Below the pieces are notes generated by a model that saw only the letters and a program-made list of their open reading frames with translations, had not been told where the DNA came from and did not search any database. The position numbers and the translations under genes were made by a program. This document shows, piece by piece, positions 33,521-42,820 of a DNA stretch of 64,000 nucleotides. Numbering within the stretch: position 1 is the first letter of the stretch; each line of letters starts with the position of its first letter. Source of the DNA: Sphingopyxis sp. USTB-05. GTDB taxonomy: Bacteria; Pseudomonadota; Alphaproteobacteria; Sphingomonadales; Sphingomonadaceae. Where the stretch lies: positions 4,585,001 to 4,649,000 of the forward strand of contig NZ_CP084712.1 of NCBI RefSeq assembly GCF_023822045.1. The letters run 5' to 3'.

Positions 33521-34864
33521 ATGATGGACAGCATGCGCGGCCTGCTTTCGGGTAGCCATGATCAGGATGACGGGGCGATCGATGCGCCCGCGTCCGTCGG
33601 AGTCGACGAACGGCGGATGCAGGTCCGGGCCTATAATTACTGGGCTTCGCTGCTGGCCGACCGTGCCTATCCCTCCGTCGAGGATCTCGATCTGGAGGGC
33701 GCCGATTTCGGTCCCTATTCGGTGCTGCTCGATTTCACGCAGGGCATCGAGAACCCCGGCATTGCCTTTCTGGGCGAACGGCTGCGCGACGAATCGCAGA
33801 TCGACGAGGACGTCCATTATATCAGCCAGATTCCCGGCCGCTCGCTGCTGTCGCGGTTGACCGACCATTATCTCCAGATCATCGCCAACCGCGCGCCGAT
33901 CGGATTCGAGGCCGAGTTCGTGAATGATCGCGGTACGACGATCATGTACCGCGGCATCCTGCTGCCCTTCTCGTCCGACGACGACACGATCGATTTCATC
34001 ATGGGCGTGATCAATTGGAAGGAAGCGGTTCCCGCCGATCAGGCAGAGGAATTGCAGCTTTCGGTCGAGCAGGCGCTGCGCAGCGCGCCGCCGCTGACCG
34101 CGCCGGTACCCGTGTGGGCCGACGGCCCCGATTCGGAGCATCTCGACGACGATGTCGCGGCCGATGTCCTGCCGGGCTTTGCCGGGCTGGGAACCGACCC
34201 ATTCGCCGACGCGAACGACCCGGCGAACGATGACGAACTGTCGGCCGATCCCGGTCAGGATGCCGAACTCGCGGACTGGCTGGCGCTTGCGCGCGAAACG
34301 GCCGAGCGCGCGATCGCTGCCGACAGCCGGAGCCGCGGTGCGCTCTATCAGGCGGTGGGCAAGGCGTGGGATTTCGCACTGGCGGCCGAGGAACAGCCCG
34401 AAGCCTTTGCCGCGCTGCTCGACGATGCCGGACTGGCGGTACAGGACCGCGCGCCGATGACGCCGGTAGTGAAGCTGGTATTCGGCGCCGCCTATGACAA
34501 GACGCGGCTGGCCGAATATGCCTGTGTTCTGGGCCATGCCAGGGAAGAGGGCGTCGGCCGGGGCGAACTTGCAGCCTATCTCGATCGCTATCCGGGCGGG
34601 CTCAAGGGACTGGTCAAGGATGCGCGCGCGCGCCGAAAGCCGGCGCAGGACGACGGCGAGCGGACGGACGAAAAACTCGAAGCGCTGCGCCGCGCGCACC
34701 CGGCGCTGATCCTCGAACATGATGCCGGCGACGCCGAATTCGTCGTGCTGATCGCGCGCGCGATGCCGGGCGGCCATATCGGGATCGTTGCCAAGGCGGC
34801 GGACGATCCGACCCTCGTCGCGAAGCTTGCGAAAAGGGCGGTTCCGATCACGCCCGGCGCCTGA
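33521..34864 (+). CDS. PAS-like domain protein of unknown role
   Basis: The 447-residue soluble protein has an N-terminal PAS_5-like region of about 165 residues (RAYNYWASLLADRAYPSVEDLD, FGPYSVLLDF, RGILLPFSSDDDTIDFIMGVINWKE) that resembles a family common in alphaproteobacteria. The rest is an acidic linker and a helical, arginine-rich C-terminal part with no enzymatic motif that I recognise. No kinase or GGDEF output domain is present. GGGGA precedes the ATG. It lies before the NAD-GDH gene but 165 bases apart. Confidence 0.7.
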   Translation: MMDSMRGLLSGSHDQDDGAIDAPASVGVDERRMQVRAYNYWASLLADRAYPSVEDLDLEGADFGPYSVLLDFTQGIENPGIAFLGERLRDESQIDEDVHYISQIPGRSLLSRLTDHYLQIIANRAPIGFEAEFVNDRGTTIMYRGILLPFSSDDDTIDFIMGVINWKEAVPADQAEELQLSVEQALRSAPPLTAPVPVWADGPDSEHLDDDVAADVLPGFAGLGTDPFADANDPANDDELSADPGQDAELADWLALARETAERAIAADSRSRGALYQAVGKAWDFALAAEEQPEAFAALLDDAGLAVQDRAPMTPVVKLVFGAAYDKTRLAEYACVLGHAREEGVGRGELAAYLDRYPGGLKGLVKDARARRKPAQDDGERTDEKLEALRRAHPALILEHDAGDAEFVVLIARAMPGGHIGIVAKAADDPTLVAKLAKRAVPITPGA

Positions 34865-35029
34865 CGGCGCGGATTGAGAGCGTTCACGCAACAGACAATC
34901 TCAAAATTGAAATATTTTTGCGTGGACGCGCGAACGAGGCCTTGAGCCGCGCGCCGCGCAGGCGCATAGGGGGCGCAGCGAACGGACCCCCGCCGATCGT
35001 CGGCTGGGATCCCCCTCTTTTGGTTCGGG

Positions 35030-38000
35030 ATGCTGCACTTTATGCCTCAGAATACGTCCGACACGCCGGAAACGGACACGCCAACCCCCTCCACCGTCAA
35101 AATTCCTCCGAAAGTTGCCGCCGCCTATCTGGCCGCGCTCGCCGGCAGCGCGCTGCCGGGCGAGGGCGACGATATGGACAAGGCGGCGCTGTCCGATGCG
35201 AGCCAGTTCGCTGCGCGTGCTGCGCTTGAGCGCACGGCCGAAACGCCGTCGTTGCTGCTCGAACCGATTGCCGCCGACGGCACCGACCGCCGCATGCGGC
35301 TTGTCATCATCAATGACGACATGCCCTTCCTGGTCGATTCGACGTCGCAGATCGTCGCGGCGCAGGGTCTGGCCGTCCACCGCATCCTCCACCCCGTCGT
35401 AACCGTGAAGCGCGATGCCAAGGGGCATTTGCAGGAAGCCGGTGAAGGATCGGCCCGCGAGTCGGTCATTTATATGGAACTCGAACGCGGCGACGCACGC
35501 GCGCGTCGCCGCCTGCTCGACGCGCTCGAGGCCGCGCTGCGCGACGTGCGTGCGGCGGTGCGCGACTGGCGTGCGATGCGCGCCGCGATGCTCGCCGACG
35601 CCGCGATGCGCGTCGAGGGCGAGGCGGCCGAACTGCTCCGCTGGTTCGAGGGCGGGGCGATGACCCAGCTCGGCCACGAATGGCGCACGCGCGACGGCAA
35701 GGTGCAGGACCCGCTCGGCATCAGCGAAAGCGCCGACGGCCAACTGCTGTCGCCGGCCGCGCTCGAAGCCGCTTTCGCCTGGTTCGATCAGGGCGGCACC
35801 GCGCCGCTGCTGATCAAATCGAACCGCTTGTCGGCGGTGCATCGCCGCGTCCTGCTCGACCTCGTCATCGTACCCGAGGTGAAGGGCAAGAAGGTCGATC
35901 GCCTGTCGATTCATGCCGGCCTCTGGACCAGTGCCGCGCTGTCCGCGCCGCCCGCGAAGGTGCCCGTGCTGCGCGCGCAGCTCGAAGCCTTGATGGCGAA
36001 ATTCGGTTTCGACCCCACGGGCCACGCGGGCAAGGCGCTCGCGCACGCGCTGACCGCGCTGCCGCACGATCTGCTCATCGCGTTCGACGCGGCGTCGCTC
36101 GAAGAGCTGGTGCTGACCTCTATGTCGATCACCGACCGGCCGCGGCCGAAGGTGGTGATGGTGCAGAGTGCGCTCGGCCGTCACCTGTTCGCTTTCGTCT
36201 GGTTGCCGCGCGACGAAGTTTCGACCGGCCGCCGCCTTGCGGTCGAATCGCTGCTGGTGCGCGAGGCGAAGGCCGGCGTTATCGGTTGGACGATGGTGCT
36301 CGAAGACGGCGGCGCGGCGCTCTTGCGCTATACGCTCGACCTGCGCAGCGGCGGGGTCGTACCCGACGCCGAGGCGCTGAACACCCAGCTCGAACAGATG
36401 GTGCGTGGCTGGCAGCCCGAGGTTGAAGCGGCGCTGGCGAAGCGCGGGGATCCCGGCCGCGCGGCGGCACTCGCGGCGCGTTTTGCGCCGACCTTCCCGC
36501 CCAACTACCGCAACCTCTATAATCCTGAGGAAGCCGCGCGCGATATCCTTCGCCTGCGCGATCTCGACGCCGCCAACCCGCGCAGCGTGCGGCTGGCGCG
36601 CAAGAGCCTCGACGGCGACGACCGGCTGCGGCTCAAAGTCTATAGCGCGGTCGGCCCGCTCGCGCTGTCCGACGTCGTACCCGCGCTCGAACATTTCGGG
36701 TTTGAGGTGCTCGAGGAAATCCCGACCGCGCTCCAGAGCAGGGCTCCCGGTGCCGAGGGCGAAGACGAGCAGTCGATCGTCATCCATGATTTCACGCTGC
36801 GGCTGCCCGCCAATGTCGATGAACTCGCGCTGCTTCCCTATGCCGAAGTGCTCGAAGGCGCGATCGCGGCGGTGCTCGACGGGCGCGCCGAAAATGACGC
36901 CTTTAACGAGCTTGTGCTGACCAATCAGACCGACCCGCACGCGATCGTGTGGCTGCGCGCCTGGTTCCGCTATCTGCGTCAGGGCGGCTCCGCCTATGGC
37001 ATGGACACGGTGGTGAGCGCGCTGCGGCATGCGCCCAAGCTGACGGCGGCGCTGATCGAACGGTTCCGCGCGCTCCACGACCCCAAGGCGCGCGACGCGA
37101 AGCGTGCCGACGCGCTTGCGGCTGAAATCCTTGCCGACTTTGCCGACATCAAGTCGATCGACGAGGATCGCATCCTCCGCCTGTTCCACGCCGTGATCAG
37201 CGCGACGCTGCGTACCAACGCGTTCGCACCCGCGGCCGAGGAAGCGCTGGCGTTCAAGATCGATTCGAGCCTCGTTCCCGGCCTGCCCAAGCCGCTGCCC
37301 TGGCGCGAAGTGTGGGTCTATTCGCCGCGCGTCGAGGGCATTCACTTGCGCGCCGGTCCGGTCGCGCGCGGGGGCCTCCGCTGGTCCGACCGCCGCGACG
37401 ACTTCCGCACCGAAATTCTCGGGCTGATGAAGGCGCAGCGAGTCAAGAACGCCGTCATCGTGCCGACCGGCGCAAAGGGCGGCTTCTATCCCAAGGCGCT
37501 GCCCGACGTGTCGCTCGACCGCGACGCCTGGTTCGCCGAGGGCACCGAATGCTATCGCATCTTCATCCGCTCCTTGCTGTCGATCACCGACAATCTGGTC
37601 GCGGGCAAGGTCGTGCATCCGAAGGGCGTTGTGATCCACGACGGTGACGATCCTTACTTCGTCGTCGCCGCCGACAAGGGCACCGCGACCTTCTCCGACG
37701 TCGCCAATGCGCTCGCGATGGAACGCGACTTCTGGCTCGGCGACGCGTTCGCCAGCGGCGGATCGAAGGGCTATGACCACAAGGCGATGGGCATCACCGC
37801 CAAGGGCGCCTGGCTCTCGGTCCAGCGCCACTTTGCCGAAATGGGCGTCGATGTGCAGAGCGACACGATCCGCGTCGTCGGTTGCGGCGACATGTCGGGC
37901 GACGTGTTCGGCAACGGCATGCTGCTGTCGAAGGCAATTCAGTTGACCGCAGCATTCGACCATCGCCACATCTTCCTCGACCCCAATCCCGATCCGGCAA

Positions 38001-39745
38001 AGAGCTGGAAGGAACGCGAGCGGATGTTCAACCTGCCGCGCTCATCCTGGGCCGACTATAATGAGAAGCTGATCTCGAAGGGCGGCGGCATCTTCCCGCG
38101 TAGCCAGAAGAGCATAACGCTGACCCCCGAAGTGCAGGCGATGCTCGGCCTTTCGGTCAGCGAAATCGACCCTGGCTCGCTGATCTCGGCAATCCTGAAA
38201 GCGCCTGCCGACCTCCTCTGGTTCGGCGGCATCGGCACCTATGTGAAGGCGGCAAGCCAGAATAATGCCGAAGTCGGCGATCCCGCGAACGACGCGCTGC
38301 GTGTCGATGCGGAGGATCTGCGCGTCAAGGCGGTGGGCGAGGGCGCCAACCTCGGCACGACGCAGGCCGCGCGCATCGCCTTCTCGGCGAAGGGTGGGCG
38401 GATCAATACCGACTTCATCGACAACTCGGCCGGCGTCGATTGTTCGGATAATGAGGTGAATATCAAGATCGCGTTGAACCGCGAGATGGCCGAAGGGCGC
38501 CTGTCGCAGGATGATCGCGACGCGCTGCTCGTGCGCATGACGGACAATGTCTCGGAACTGGTGCTCGAGGACAACCGGCTGCAGGCGCTTGCGCTGTCGA
38601 TCGCCGAAAAGGGCGGTTCGGCGGCGGTGCCGTCGCTCGTGCGGATCATGGAGACGTTCGAGGCATCGGGCCGGCTCGATCGCAAGGTCGAGGGACTTGC
38701 TGCGAACGACGAGCTTCTCCGCCGCGCCGCCGAAGGGCGCGGACTGACGCGCCCCGAACTCGCGGTGCTGCTCTCGACCGCCAAGCTCGCGCTGCAGGAT
38801 GCAATCGAGCATAGCGACCTGCCGAACGATCCTGCGCTCGGCAGCGACCTTGCCGCGGCCTTCCCTGACGAGATGCAGCGCGATTTCGGGCAGGCGATCG
38901 CCGACCATCAGCTTCGCCGCGAAATCATCGCAACGAAGATCGCGAACCGCATCATCAACCGCATGGGCATCGTCCATCCGTTCGAACTGGTCGAAGAGGA
39001 GGGCTGTGCGCTCGGCGATATCGCGGCGGCATTCGTCGCGGTAGAGCGCCTGCTCGACCTGCCCGCGATCTGGGACGCGCTCGACGAAGCGAAGATCGAC
39101 GAGAGCATCCGCCTGTCGCTGTTCAGTCAGGCCGCGTCGGCGATGACGTCGCAGATGGCCGACCTGCTGCGCGTTACGCAGTCGCTCTCGCAGCCCGGAC
39201 CCGTCGTGGCGCGGCTCGAACCCGGTGTCGACCGTCTCAACGCCAGCGTCGACGGTCTGCTCAGCCCGTCGGTCAAGCATCAGTGGGACATGCTGACGCA
39301 GCAACTGCTCGACGCGGGCGCGCCCGAGGCGCTGACCGCTTCGGTCGTGCGGCTGTTCAAGACCGACGGCGCGATCGGCATCGTCGACCTCGCCGAACGG
39401 CGCGGCGACGACGAGGTCGCGGTGACCAGCGCCTTCAGCCATCTGGGCGAAGCATTGGGTCTCGATTGGGCGCAGACGCTGGCGGCGCATATGAGCCCGG
39501 CCGATCCGTGGGAACGCCTGCTCGTCAACAGCCTCGCGCGCGATTTCCAGCAAATGCGGCTGACCTTCCTCGCCGGGCTGCCGAAAGGCGATCTCGACGC
39601 GGCGGTGACCAAATGGCTTGCCGACCATGCACCGCGGGTCGAGCAGTTCCGCGCCACGGTCGACCGCGCGCGGATGATCCCGACCCCGAACGGTGCAATG
39701 CTGTCGCATATTGCGGGGCAGGCGCGCGGGCTGCTGGGGCGGTAA
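35030..39745 (+). CDS. gdhB: NAD-specific glutamate dehydrogenase, large type
   Basis: The 1571-residue protein belongs to the giant NAD-GDH class (about 1500-1650 residues) that converts glutamate to 2-oxoglutarate and ammonia, with long regulatory N-terminal ACT-like parts and a C-terminal helical part. The catalytic core is visible around residues 770-1120: ARGGLRWSDRRDDFRTEILGL, the lysine stretch PTGAKGGF, and VGCGDMSGDVFGNGMLLS. Start 35030 is weakly supported; ATG 35042 is an equal alternative, and neither has a clear ribosome-binding site. It is a monocistronic gene followed by a REP-like repeat. Confidence 0.96.
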   Translation: MLHFMPQNTSDTPETDTPTPSTVKIPPKVAAAYLAALAGSALPGEGDDMDKAALSDASQFAARAALERTAETPSLLLEPIAADGTDRRMRLVIINDDMPFLVDSTSQIVAAQGLAVHRILHPVVTVKRDAKGHLQEAGEGSARESVIYMELERGDARARRRLLDALEAALRDVRAAVRDWRAMRAAMLADAAMRVEGEAAELLRWFEGGAMTQLGHEWRTRDGKVQDPLGISESADGQLLSPAALEAAFAWFDQGGTAPLLIKSNRLSAVHRRVLLDLVIVPEVKGKKVDRLSIHAGLWTSAALSAPPAKVPVLRAQLEALMAKFGFDPTGHAGKALAHALTALPHDLLIAFDAASLEELVLTSMSITDRPRPKVVMVQSALGRHLFAFVWLPRDEVSTGRRLAVESLLVREAKAGVIGWTMVLEDGGAALLRYTLDLRSGGVVPDAEALNTQLEQMVRGWQPEVEAALAKRGDPGRAAALAARFAPTFPPNYRNLYNPEEAARDILRLRDLDAANPRSVRLARKSLDGDDRLRLKVYSAVGPLALSDVVPALEHFGFEVLEEIPTALQSRAPGAEGEDEQSIVIHDFTLRLPANVDELALLPYAEVLEGAIAAVLDGRAENDAFNELVLTNQTDPHAIVWLRAWFRYLRQGGSAYGMDTVVSALRHAPKLTAALIERFRALHDPKARDAKRADALAAEILADFADIKSIDEDRILRLFHAVISATLRTNAFAPAAEEALAFKIDSSLVPGLPKPLPWREVWVYSPRVEGIHLRAGPVARGGLRWSDRRDDFRTEILGLMKAQRVKNAVIVPTGAKGGFYPKALPDVSLDRDAWFAEGTECYRIFIRSLLSITDNLVAGKVVHPKGVVIHDGDDPYFVVAADKGTATFSDVANALAMERDFWLGDAFASGGSKGYDHKAMGITAKGAWLSVQRHFAEMGVDVQSDTIRVVGCGDMSGDVFGNGMLLSKAIQLTAAFDHRHIFLDPNPDPAKSWKERERMFNLPRSSWADYNEKLISKGGGIFPRSQKSITLTPEVQAMLGLSVSEIDPGSLISAILKAPADLLWFGGIGTYVKAASQNNAEVGDPANDALRVDAEDLRVKAVGEGANLGTTQAARIAFSAKGGRINTDFIDNSAGVDCSDNEVNIKIALNREMAEGRLSQDDRDALLVRMTDNVSELVLEDNRLQALALSIAEKGGSAAVPSLVRIMETFEASGRLDRKVEGLAANDELLRRAAEGRGLTRPELAVLLSTAKLALQDAIEHSDLPNDPALGSDLAAAFPDEMQRDFGQAIADHQLRREIIATKIANRIINRMGIVHPFELVEEEGCALGDIAAAFVAVERLLDLPAIWDALDEAKIDESIRLSLFSQAASAMTSQMADLLRVTQSLSQPGPVVARLEPGVDRLNASVDGLLSPSVKHQWDMLTQQLLDAGAPEALTASVVRLFKTDGAIGIVDLAERRGDDEVAVTSAFSHLGEALGLDWAQTLAAHMSPADPWERLLVNSLARDFQQMRLTFLAGLPKGDLDAAVTKWLADHAPRVEQFRATVDRARMIPTPNGAMLSHIAGQARGLLGR

Positions 39746-39763
39746 ATATCCCGCTGCCTACCC

Positions 39764-39859
39764 CGTCATTGCGACCCCGGCGAAAGCCGGGGGAAGCAAT
39801 TCAGGGCGGTTTGTGCCTGCTCTGGATTGCCGCGTCGCCTTCGGCTCCTCGCAATGACG
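39764..39859. repeat. Composite palindromic repeat after gdhB
   Basis: The element opens with CGTCATTGCGA (39764-39774) and closes with TCGCAATGACG (39849-39859). An inner hairpin CCCCGGC-GAAA-GCCGGGG lies at 39775-39792. Terminal inverted repeats of eleven bases enclosing about 96 bases look like a non-autonomous dispersed element rather than a plain terminator. Confidence 0.7.
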
Positions 39860-39882
39860 GATTTGAGAAAGTGAAGTAGGTC

Positions 39883-40740
39883 ATGCCGTTTCAGCCCCGC
39901 GTCGCGATCCTCGTCCCGGCGCCCGACTATTACGAGAAGTGGCAGCCCGCCTTTGCCCGCAAGGCGGCGGCGCTGACGGCGGCCGGGTTGATCGTCGAGC
40001 AGCGGGTCTGGAGCGATCCCGGCGATCTGTCGGGTTATGACCTCGTCCTTCCGCTGTTCGCCTGGGGTTATCAGCGCGATGTCGCCAGTTGGTATGCGCT
40101 GCTCGATCGGCTGGAGGACGCGCGCCTGCCGGTTGCCAATCCGGTGCCGGTGCTGCGCTGGAACAGCGACAAGGCCTATCTTGGCGAACTCGGTGCAAAG
40201 GGCGTCGCGGTCGTGCCGACGGTCGAGGTCGATGCGCTCGACGACGCGAGCCTGACCGAAGCGATGTCGGAGCTGGCGACCGACGAAATCGTGATCAAGC
40301 CGGCGATCTCGGGCGGCGCCGACGAAACGCATCGCATCGCGCCAGGGGCGCCGATCCCGGCCGATGCATTGGGGGCGCGGCGGCTGGTCCAGCCGCTGAT
40401 GCCCGGCATCCTGACCGAGGGCGAATATTCGCTCTTCTTTTTTGCGGGCAAGTTCAGCCACGCGATCGTCAAGCGTCCGGCTTCGGGCGATTTTCGCGTT
40501 CAGGAGCAATTCGGCGGGCGCGAGACGGCGTGCGCGGCGAGCGACGCCGCGCAGGCGCTCGCCGCGCAGGCCCTCGCCGCGGCGCCGGCGGCGCCTGTTT
40601 ACGCGCGCGTCGATATGGTCGGCGACGCGCTGGGCACGCTGCACATCATGGAACTCGAACTGATCGAGCCGTCGCTGTTCCTCCACCATGCACCGGACAA
40701 GGGCGCGGCGTTCGGATCGGCGGTCTATGGGGCGATCTGA
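39883..40740 (+). CDS. ATP-grasp domain protein
   Basis: The 285-residue protein has the ATP-grasp fold pattern as found in glutathione-synthetase-like proteins: lysine in EIVIKPAISGGADETH, a metal-binding acidic strand YARVDMVGD and HIMELELIEPSLF near the end. ATP-grasp enzymes join a carboxylate to an amine or thiol through an acyl phosphate. The partner substrates are not predictable. It follows the repeat and overlaps the ribbon-helix-helix gene end by 16 bases in convergent orientation. Confidence 0.85.
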   Translation: MPFQPRVAILVPAPDYYEKWQPAFARKAAALTAAGLIVEQRVWSDPGDLSGYDLVLPLFAWGYQRDVASWYALLDRLEDARLPVANPVPVLRWNSDKAYLGELGAKGVAVVPTVEVDALDDASLTEAMSELATDEIVIKPAISGGADETHRIAPGAPIPADALGARRLVQPLMPGILTEGEYSLFFFAGKFSHAIVKRPASGDFRVQEQFGGRETACAASDAAQALAAQALAAAPAAPVYARVDMVGDALGTLHIMELELIEPSLFLHHAPDKGAAFGSAVYGAI

Positions 40741-40970
40741 CCGGGCCGGCTCCGCCAAAGCCATTGGCGGATCGCCGAGGTCAGGTTCGGCGGATCGTCC
40801 GCTTCCATCCGCGCGACATCGATCCGCGCGACGAGCGCGTTGATGGGCAGGCCCTGCCGCGCGGCTTCGGCTTCGAGCGCGTCCCAGAACATCGGCTCAA
40901 GGCTGATCGAGGTCGGATGGCCGGCGATCGTCACCGATCGTTTGACCGGGGGGTGAAGCGGCGTGCTCAA
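40725..40970 (-). CDS. Ribbon-helix-helix domain protein
   Basis: About 81 residues match the RHH_4 family: VKRSVTIAGHPTSISLEPMF, then WDALEAEAARQGLPINALVA and a C-terminal LTSAIRQWLW. The family is common in alphaproteobacteria, probably DNA-binding, targets unknown. The start is uncertain: no ATG with a ribosome-binding site precedes the conserved part, so TTG at 40970 is proposed. A frame back to ATG 41171 would add a low-complexity arginine-rich leader. The gap to the next gene holds no other feature. Confidence 0.7.
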   Translation of the reverse strand: MSTPLHPPVKRSVTIAGHPTSISLEPMFWDALEAEAARQGLPINALVARIDVARMEADDPPNLTSAIRQWLWRSRPGQIAP

Positions 40971-41185
40971 CGGCGCGCACGCCCGCGACGAACGATCAGG
41001 GCAGCGGCGAACGGGGCTTCGATCATGTTTCGGGTGTAGCGACTTGATGCGCCACAGCAAGGCTGCAGCCCGGCGGCTCCTGTTCCGGCCATCCCCAAAG
41101 CCGAGGTACGATTTATTTGGGGTGGCAGGCCATTTCGGCCTTCCGTAAACCGGCCAGCCGATCCGGTACAAATGCAGGCAGGCTC

Positions 41186-41938
41186 ATGACAGGACTTCAG
41201 GCGCTCACCGAAAAGGAAAAGGAAACGTTGCGCCTGCTGGTCGACGGCCATGACGCGAAATCCATGGCGCGGCATCTGGGATTGTCGGTCCATACGATCA
41301 ACGAACGCCTGCGCGATGCACGGCGCAAGATGTCGGCGTCGAGCAGCCGTGAGGCCGCGCGGCAGCTACGCGAGATCGAACGGGAGACCCCCCAATTTTT
41401 GGCGGACAGGGCTTTCAGGGATGCGGCCGTCGCGGCCGACATGGGAGAGCTTCGGACACCAGCCGGGACGCGCCGCATATCGCGCCGCACTGGCTGGATA
41501 GCCGGAGGAATTGTCATGTCGATCAGCCTTGCTCTCTTTGCGTTCGCGTCCTTGTCGGGGACCGCCGGGGCGCCCGCCGCGCCCAAGCCAGCCTCGGAGG
41601 CACCGGCGAGTGAAACCGCTGCGGTACAGGCGGCGCGTCAGTGGCTCGCCCTGACCGACAAAAGCGACTGGAACGGCAGTTGGAACGCCACCGGACAGGC
41701 GTTCAAGTCGCTCAACACGAGCGACCGGTGGGCCGAAGTGTCGCGGTCGGTCCGCACGCCGCTCGGCGCGCTCGTTTCCCGCGAATTGATCGGCGAAGAA
41801 TATGTGCCCGCGCCGCCCTATGGCTATCAGGTCGTAAAGTTCAGGACGAGCTATGCGAACAAGGCAGGGGCGATCGAAACGCTGTCGCTGGTTCGCGAGG
41901 GCGAGGAGTGGCGCGTCGTCGGGGTTACGATCGAATAG
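41186..41938 (+). CDS. Membrane-tethered LuxR-type HTH protein with periplasmic DUF4019
   Basis: The 250-residue protein joins three parts: an N-terminal LuxR/GerE helix-turn-helix (ALTEKEKETLRLLVDGHDAK, SVHTINERLRDARRKMS), one transmembrane helix at about residues 108-128, and a C-terminal DUF4019 domain (QWLALTDKSDWNGSW, VSRSVRTPLGALVSRELIG). This resembles ToxR/CadC-style one-component regulators with DNA binding inside and sensing outside. GCAGGCAGG precedes the ATG. Target genes are not evident. Confidence 0.85.
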   Translation: MTGLQALTEKEKETLRLLVDGHDAKSMARHLGLSVHTINERLRDARRKMSASSSREAARQLREIERETPQFLADRAFRDAAVAADMGELRTPAGTRRISRRTGWIAGGIVMSISLALFAFASLSGTAGAPAAPKPASEAPASETAAVQAARQWLALTDKSDWNGSWNATGQAFKSLNTSDRWAEVSRSVRTPLGALVSRELIGEEYVPAPPYGYQVVKFRTSYANKAGAIETLSLVREGEEWRVVGVTIE

Positions 41939-41948
41939 GGGCAGCTTC

Positions 41949-41975
41949 GCGGGCGACGGCAAAGCCGCCGCCCGC
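41949..41975. terminator. Bidirectional hairpin between the DUF4019 gene and phaB
   Basis: Arms GCGGGCGACGGC (41949-41960) and GCCGCCGCCCGC (41964-41975) pair at eleven of twelve positions around an AAA loop, between two convergent genes. No T tract is present. Confidence 0.6.
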
Positions 41976-41980
41976 CATCG

Positions 41981-42703
41981 TCAGTACATATGCTGGCCGC
42001 CGTTGATGCTCATCGTCGACCCGGTGACGAAGCCCGCATCCTCGCTGCACAAAAAGGCGACGCCGCGCGCGATTTCATCGGCCTGGCCGAGGCGCCCGAC
42101 GGGAATCTTCGCGACGATCTTTTCGAGCACCGGCGCGGGCACCGCGGCAACCATGTCGGTGTCGATATAGCCGGGCGCGATCGCGTTGACTGTCACGCCT
42201 TTCTTCGCGCCTTCCTGCGCCAGCGCCTTGGTGAAGCCGTGGATGCCCGATTTCGCGGCCGCATAATTGACCTGGCCGTACTGGCCCGCCTGTCCGTTGA
42301 TCGAACCGATATTGACGATGCGGCCCCAGCCGCGCTCGACCATGCCGCCGAAGGTCGCTTTCGCCATGTTGAAGCAGCCGCCAAGATTGACGCGCATCAC
42401 ATCGTCCCAATCGTCATAGCTCATGCGGGCAAGCGTGCCGTCGCGGGTGATGCCGGCGTTGTTGACGACGATGTCGATGGCGCCGATCTCTGCCGCGATC
42501 TGCGCGCAGCTGTCGAGGCATGCTTGGTGATCGCCGACGTCCCACTTCATCGCCCGGATGCCGGTCCGCTCGCTGAACTCGCGCGCCTTTTCGTCATTGC
42601 CGGCATAGTTGGCGACGACGGTGACGCCCTGTTCCTGCAGTTTCAGTGAAATCGCTTCCCCGATGCCGCGGCTGCCGCCGGTGACGATTGCGATTCGTGC
42701 CAT
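41981..42703 (-). CDS. phaB: Acetoacetyl-CoA reductase
   Basis: The 240-residue SDR has TGGSRGIG at the NADPH site, NNAGITRD, catalytic Y-x3-K in YAAAKSGIH and the typical PhaB ending SINGGQHMY. It reduces acetoacetyl-CoA to (R)-3-hydroxybutyryl-CoA for polyhydroxyalkanoate. The start has GGGAGAGC upstream. No phaA or phaC is adjacent, so it is a stand-alone gene here. Other fabG-like reductases share parts of this signature, but the C-terminal text is that of PhaB. Confidence 0.93.
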   Translation of the reverse strand: MARIAIVTGGSRGIGEAISLKLQEQGVTVVANYAGNDEKAREFSERTGIRAMKWDVGDHQACLDSCAQIAAEIGAIDIVVNNAGITRDGTLARMSYDDWDDVMRVNLGGCFNMAKATFGGMVERGWGRIVNIGSINGQAGQYGQVNYAAAKSGIHGFTKALAQEGAKKGVTVNAIAPGYIDTDMVAAVPAPVLEKIVAKIPVGRLGQADEIARGVAFLCSEDAGFVTGSTMSINGGQHMY

Positions 42704-42820
42704 AAATCAAGCTCTCCCACAGAGTTATGGGACGATGATTAGGCTGCGTCGCCGGAGCCCGCAAGTTGACCGGAACGTCAATCGCAAAGCTATGCAGCCG
42801 CATGAACCCTTTGGGGGGCG

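Noticed and set aside
34901..37969. A 1022-codon open frame antisense to gdhB, and similar long antisense frames at 18763-20850 and 52848-54425
   Set aside because: High GC makes stop codons rare in the opposite strand. These translations are rich in arginine, histidine and aspartate with no domain, and the sense genes have clear family motifs.
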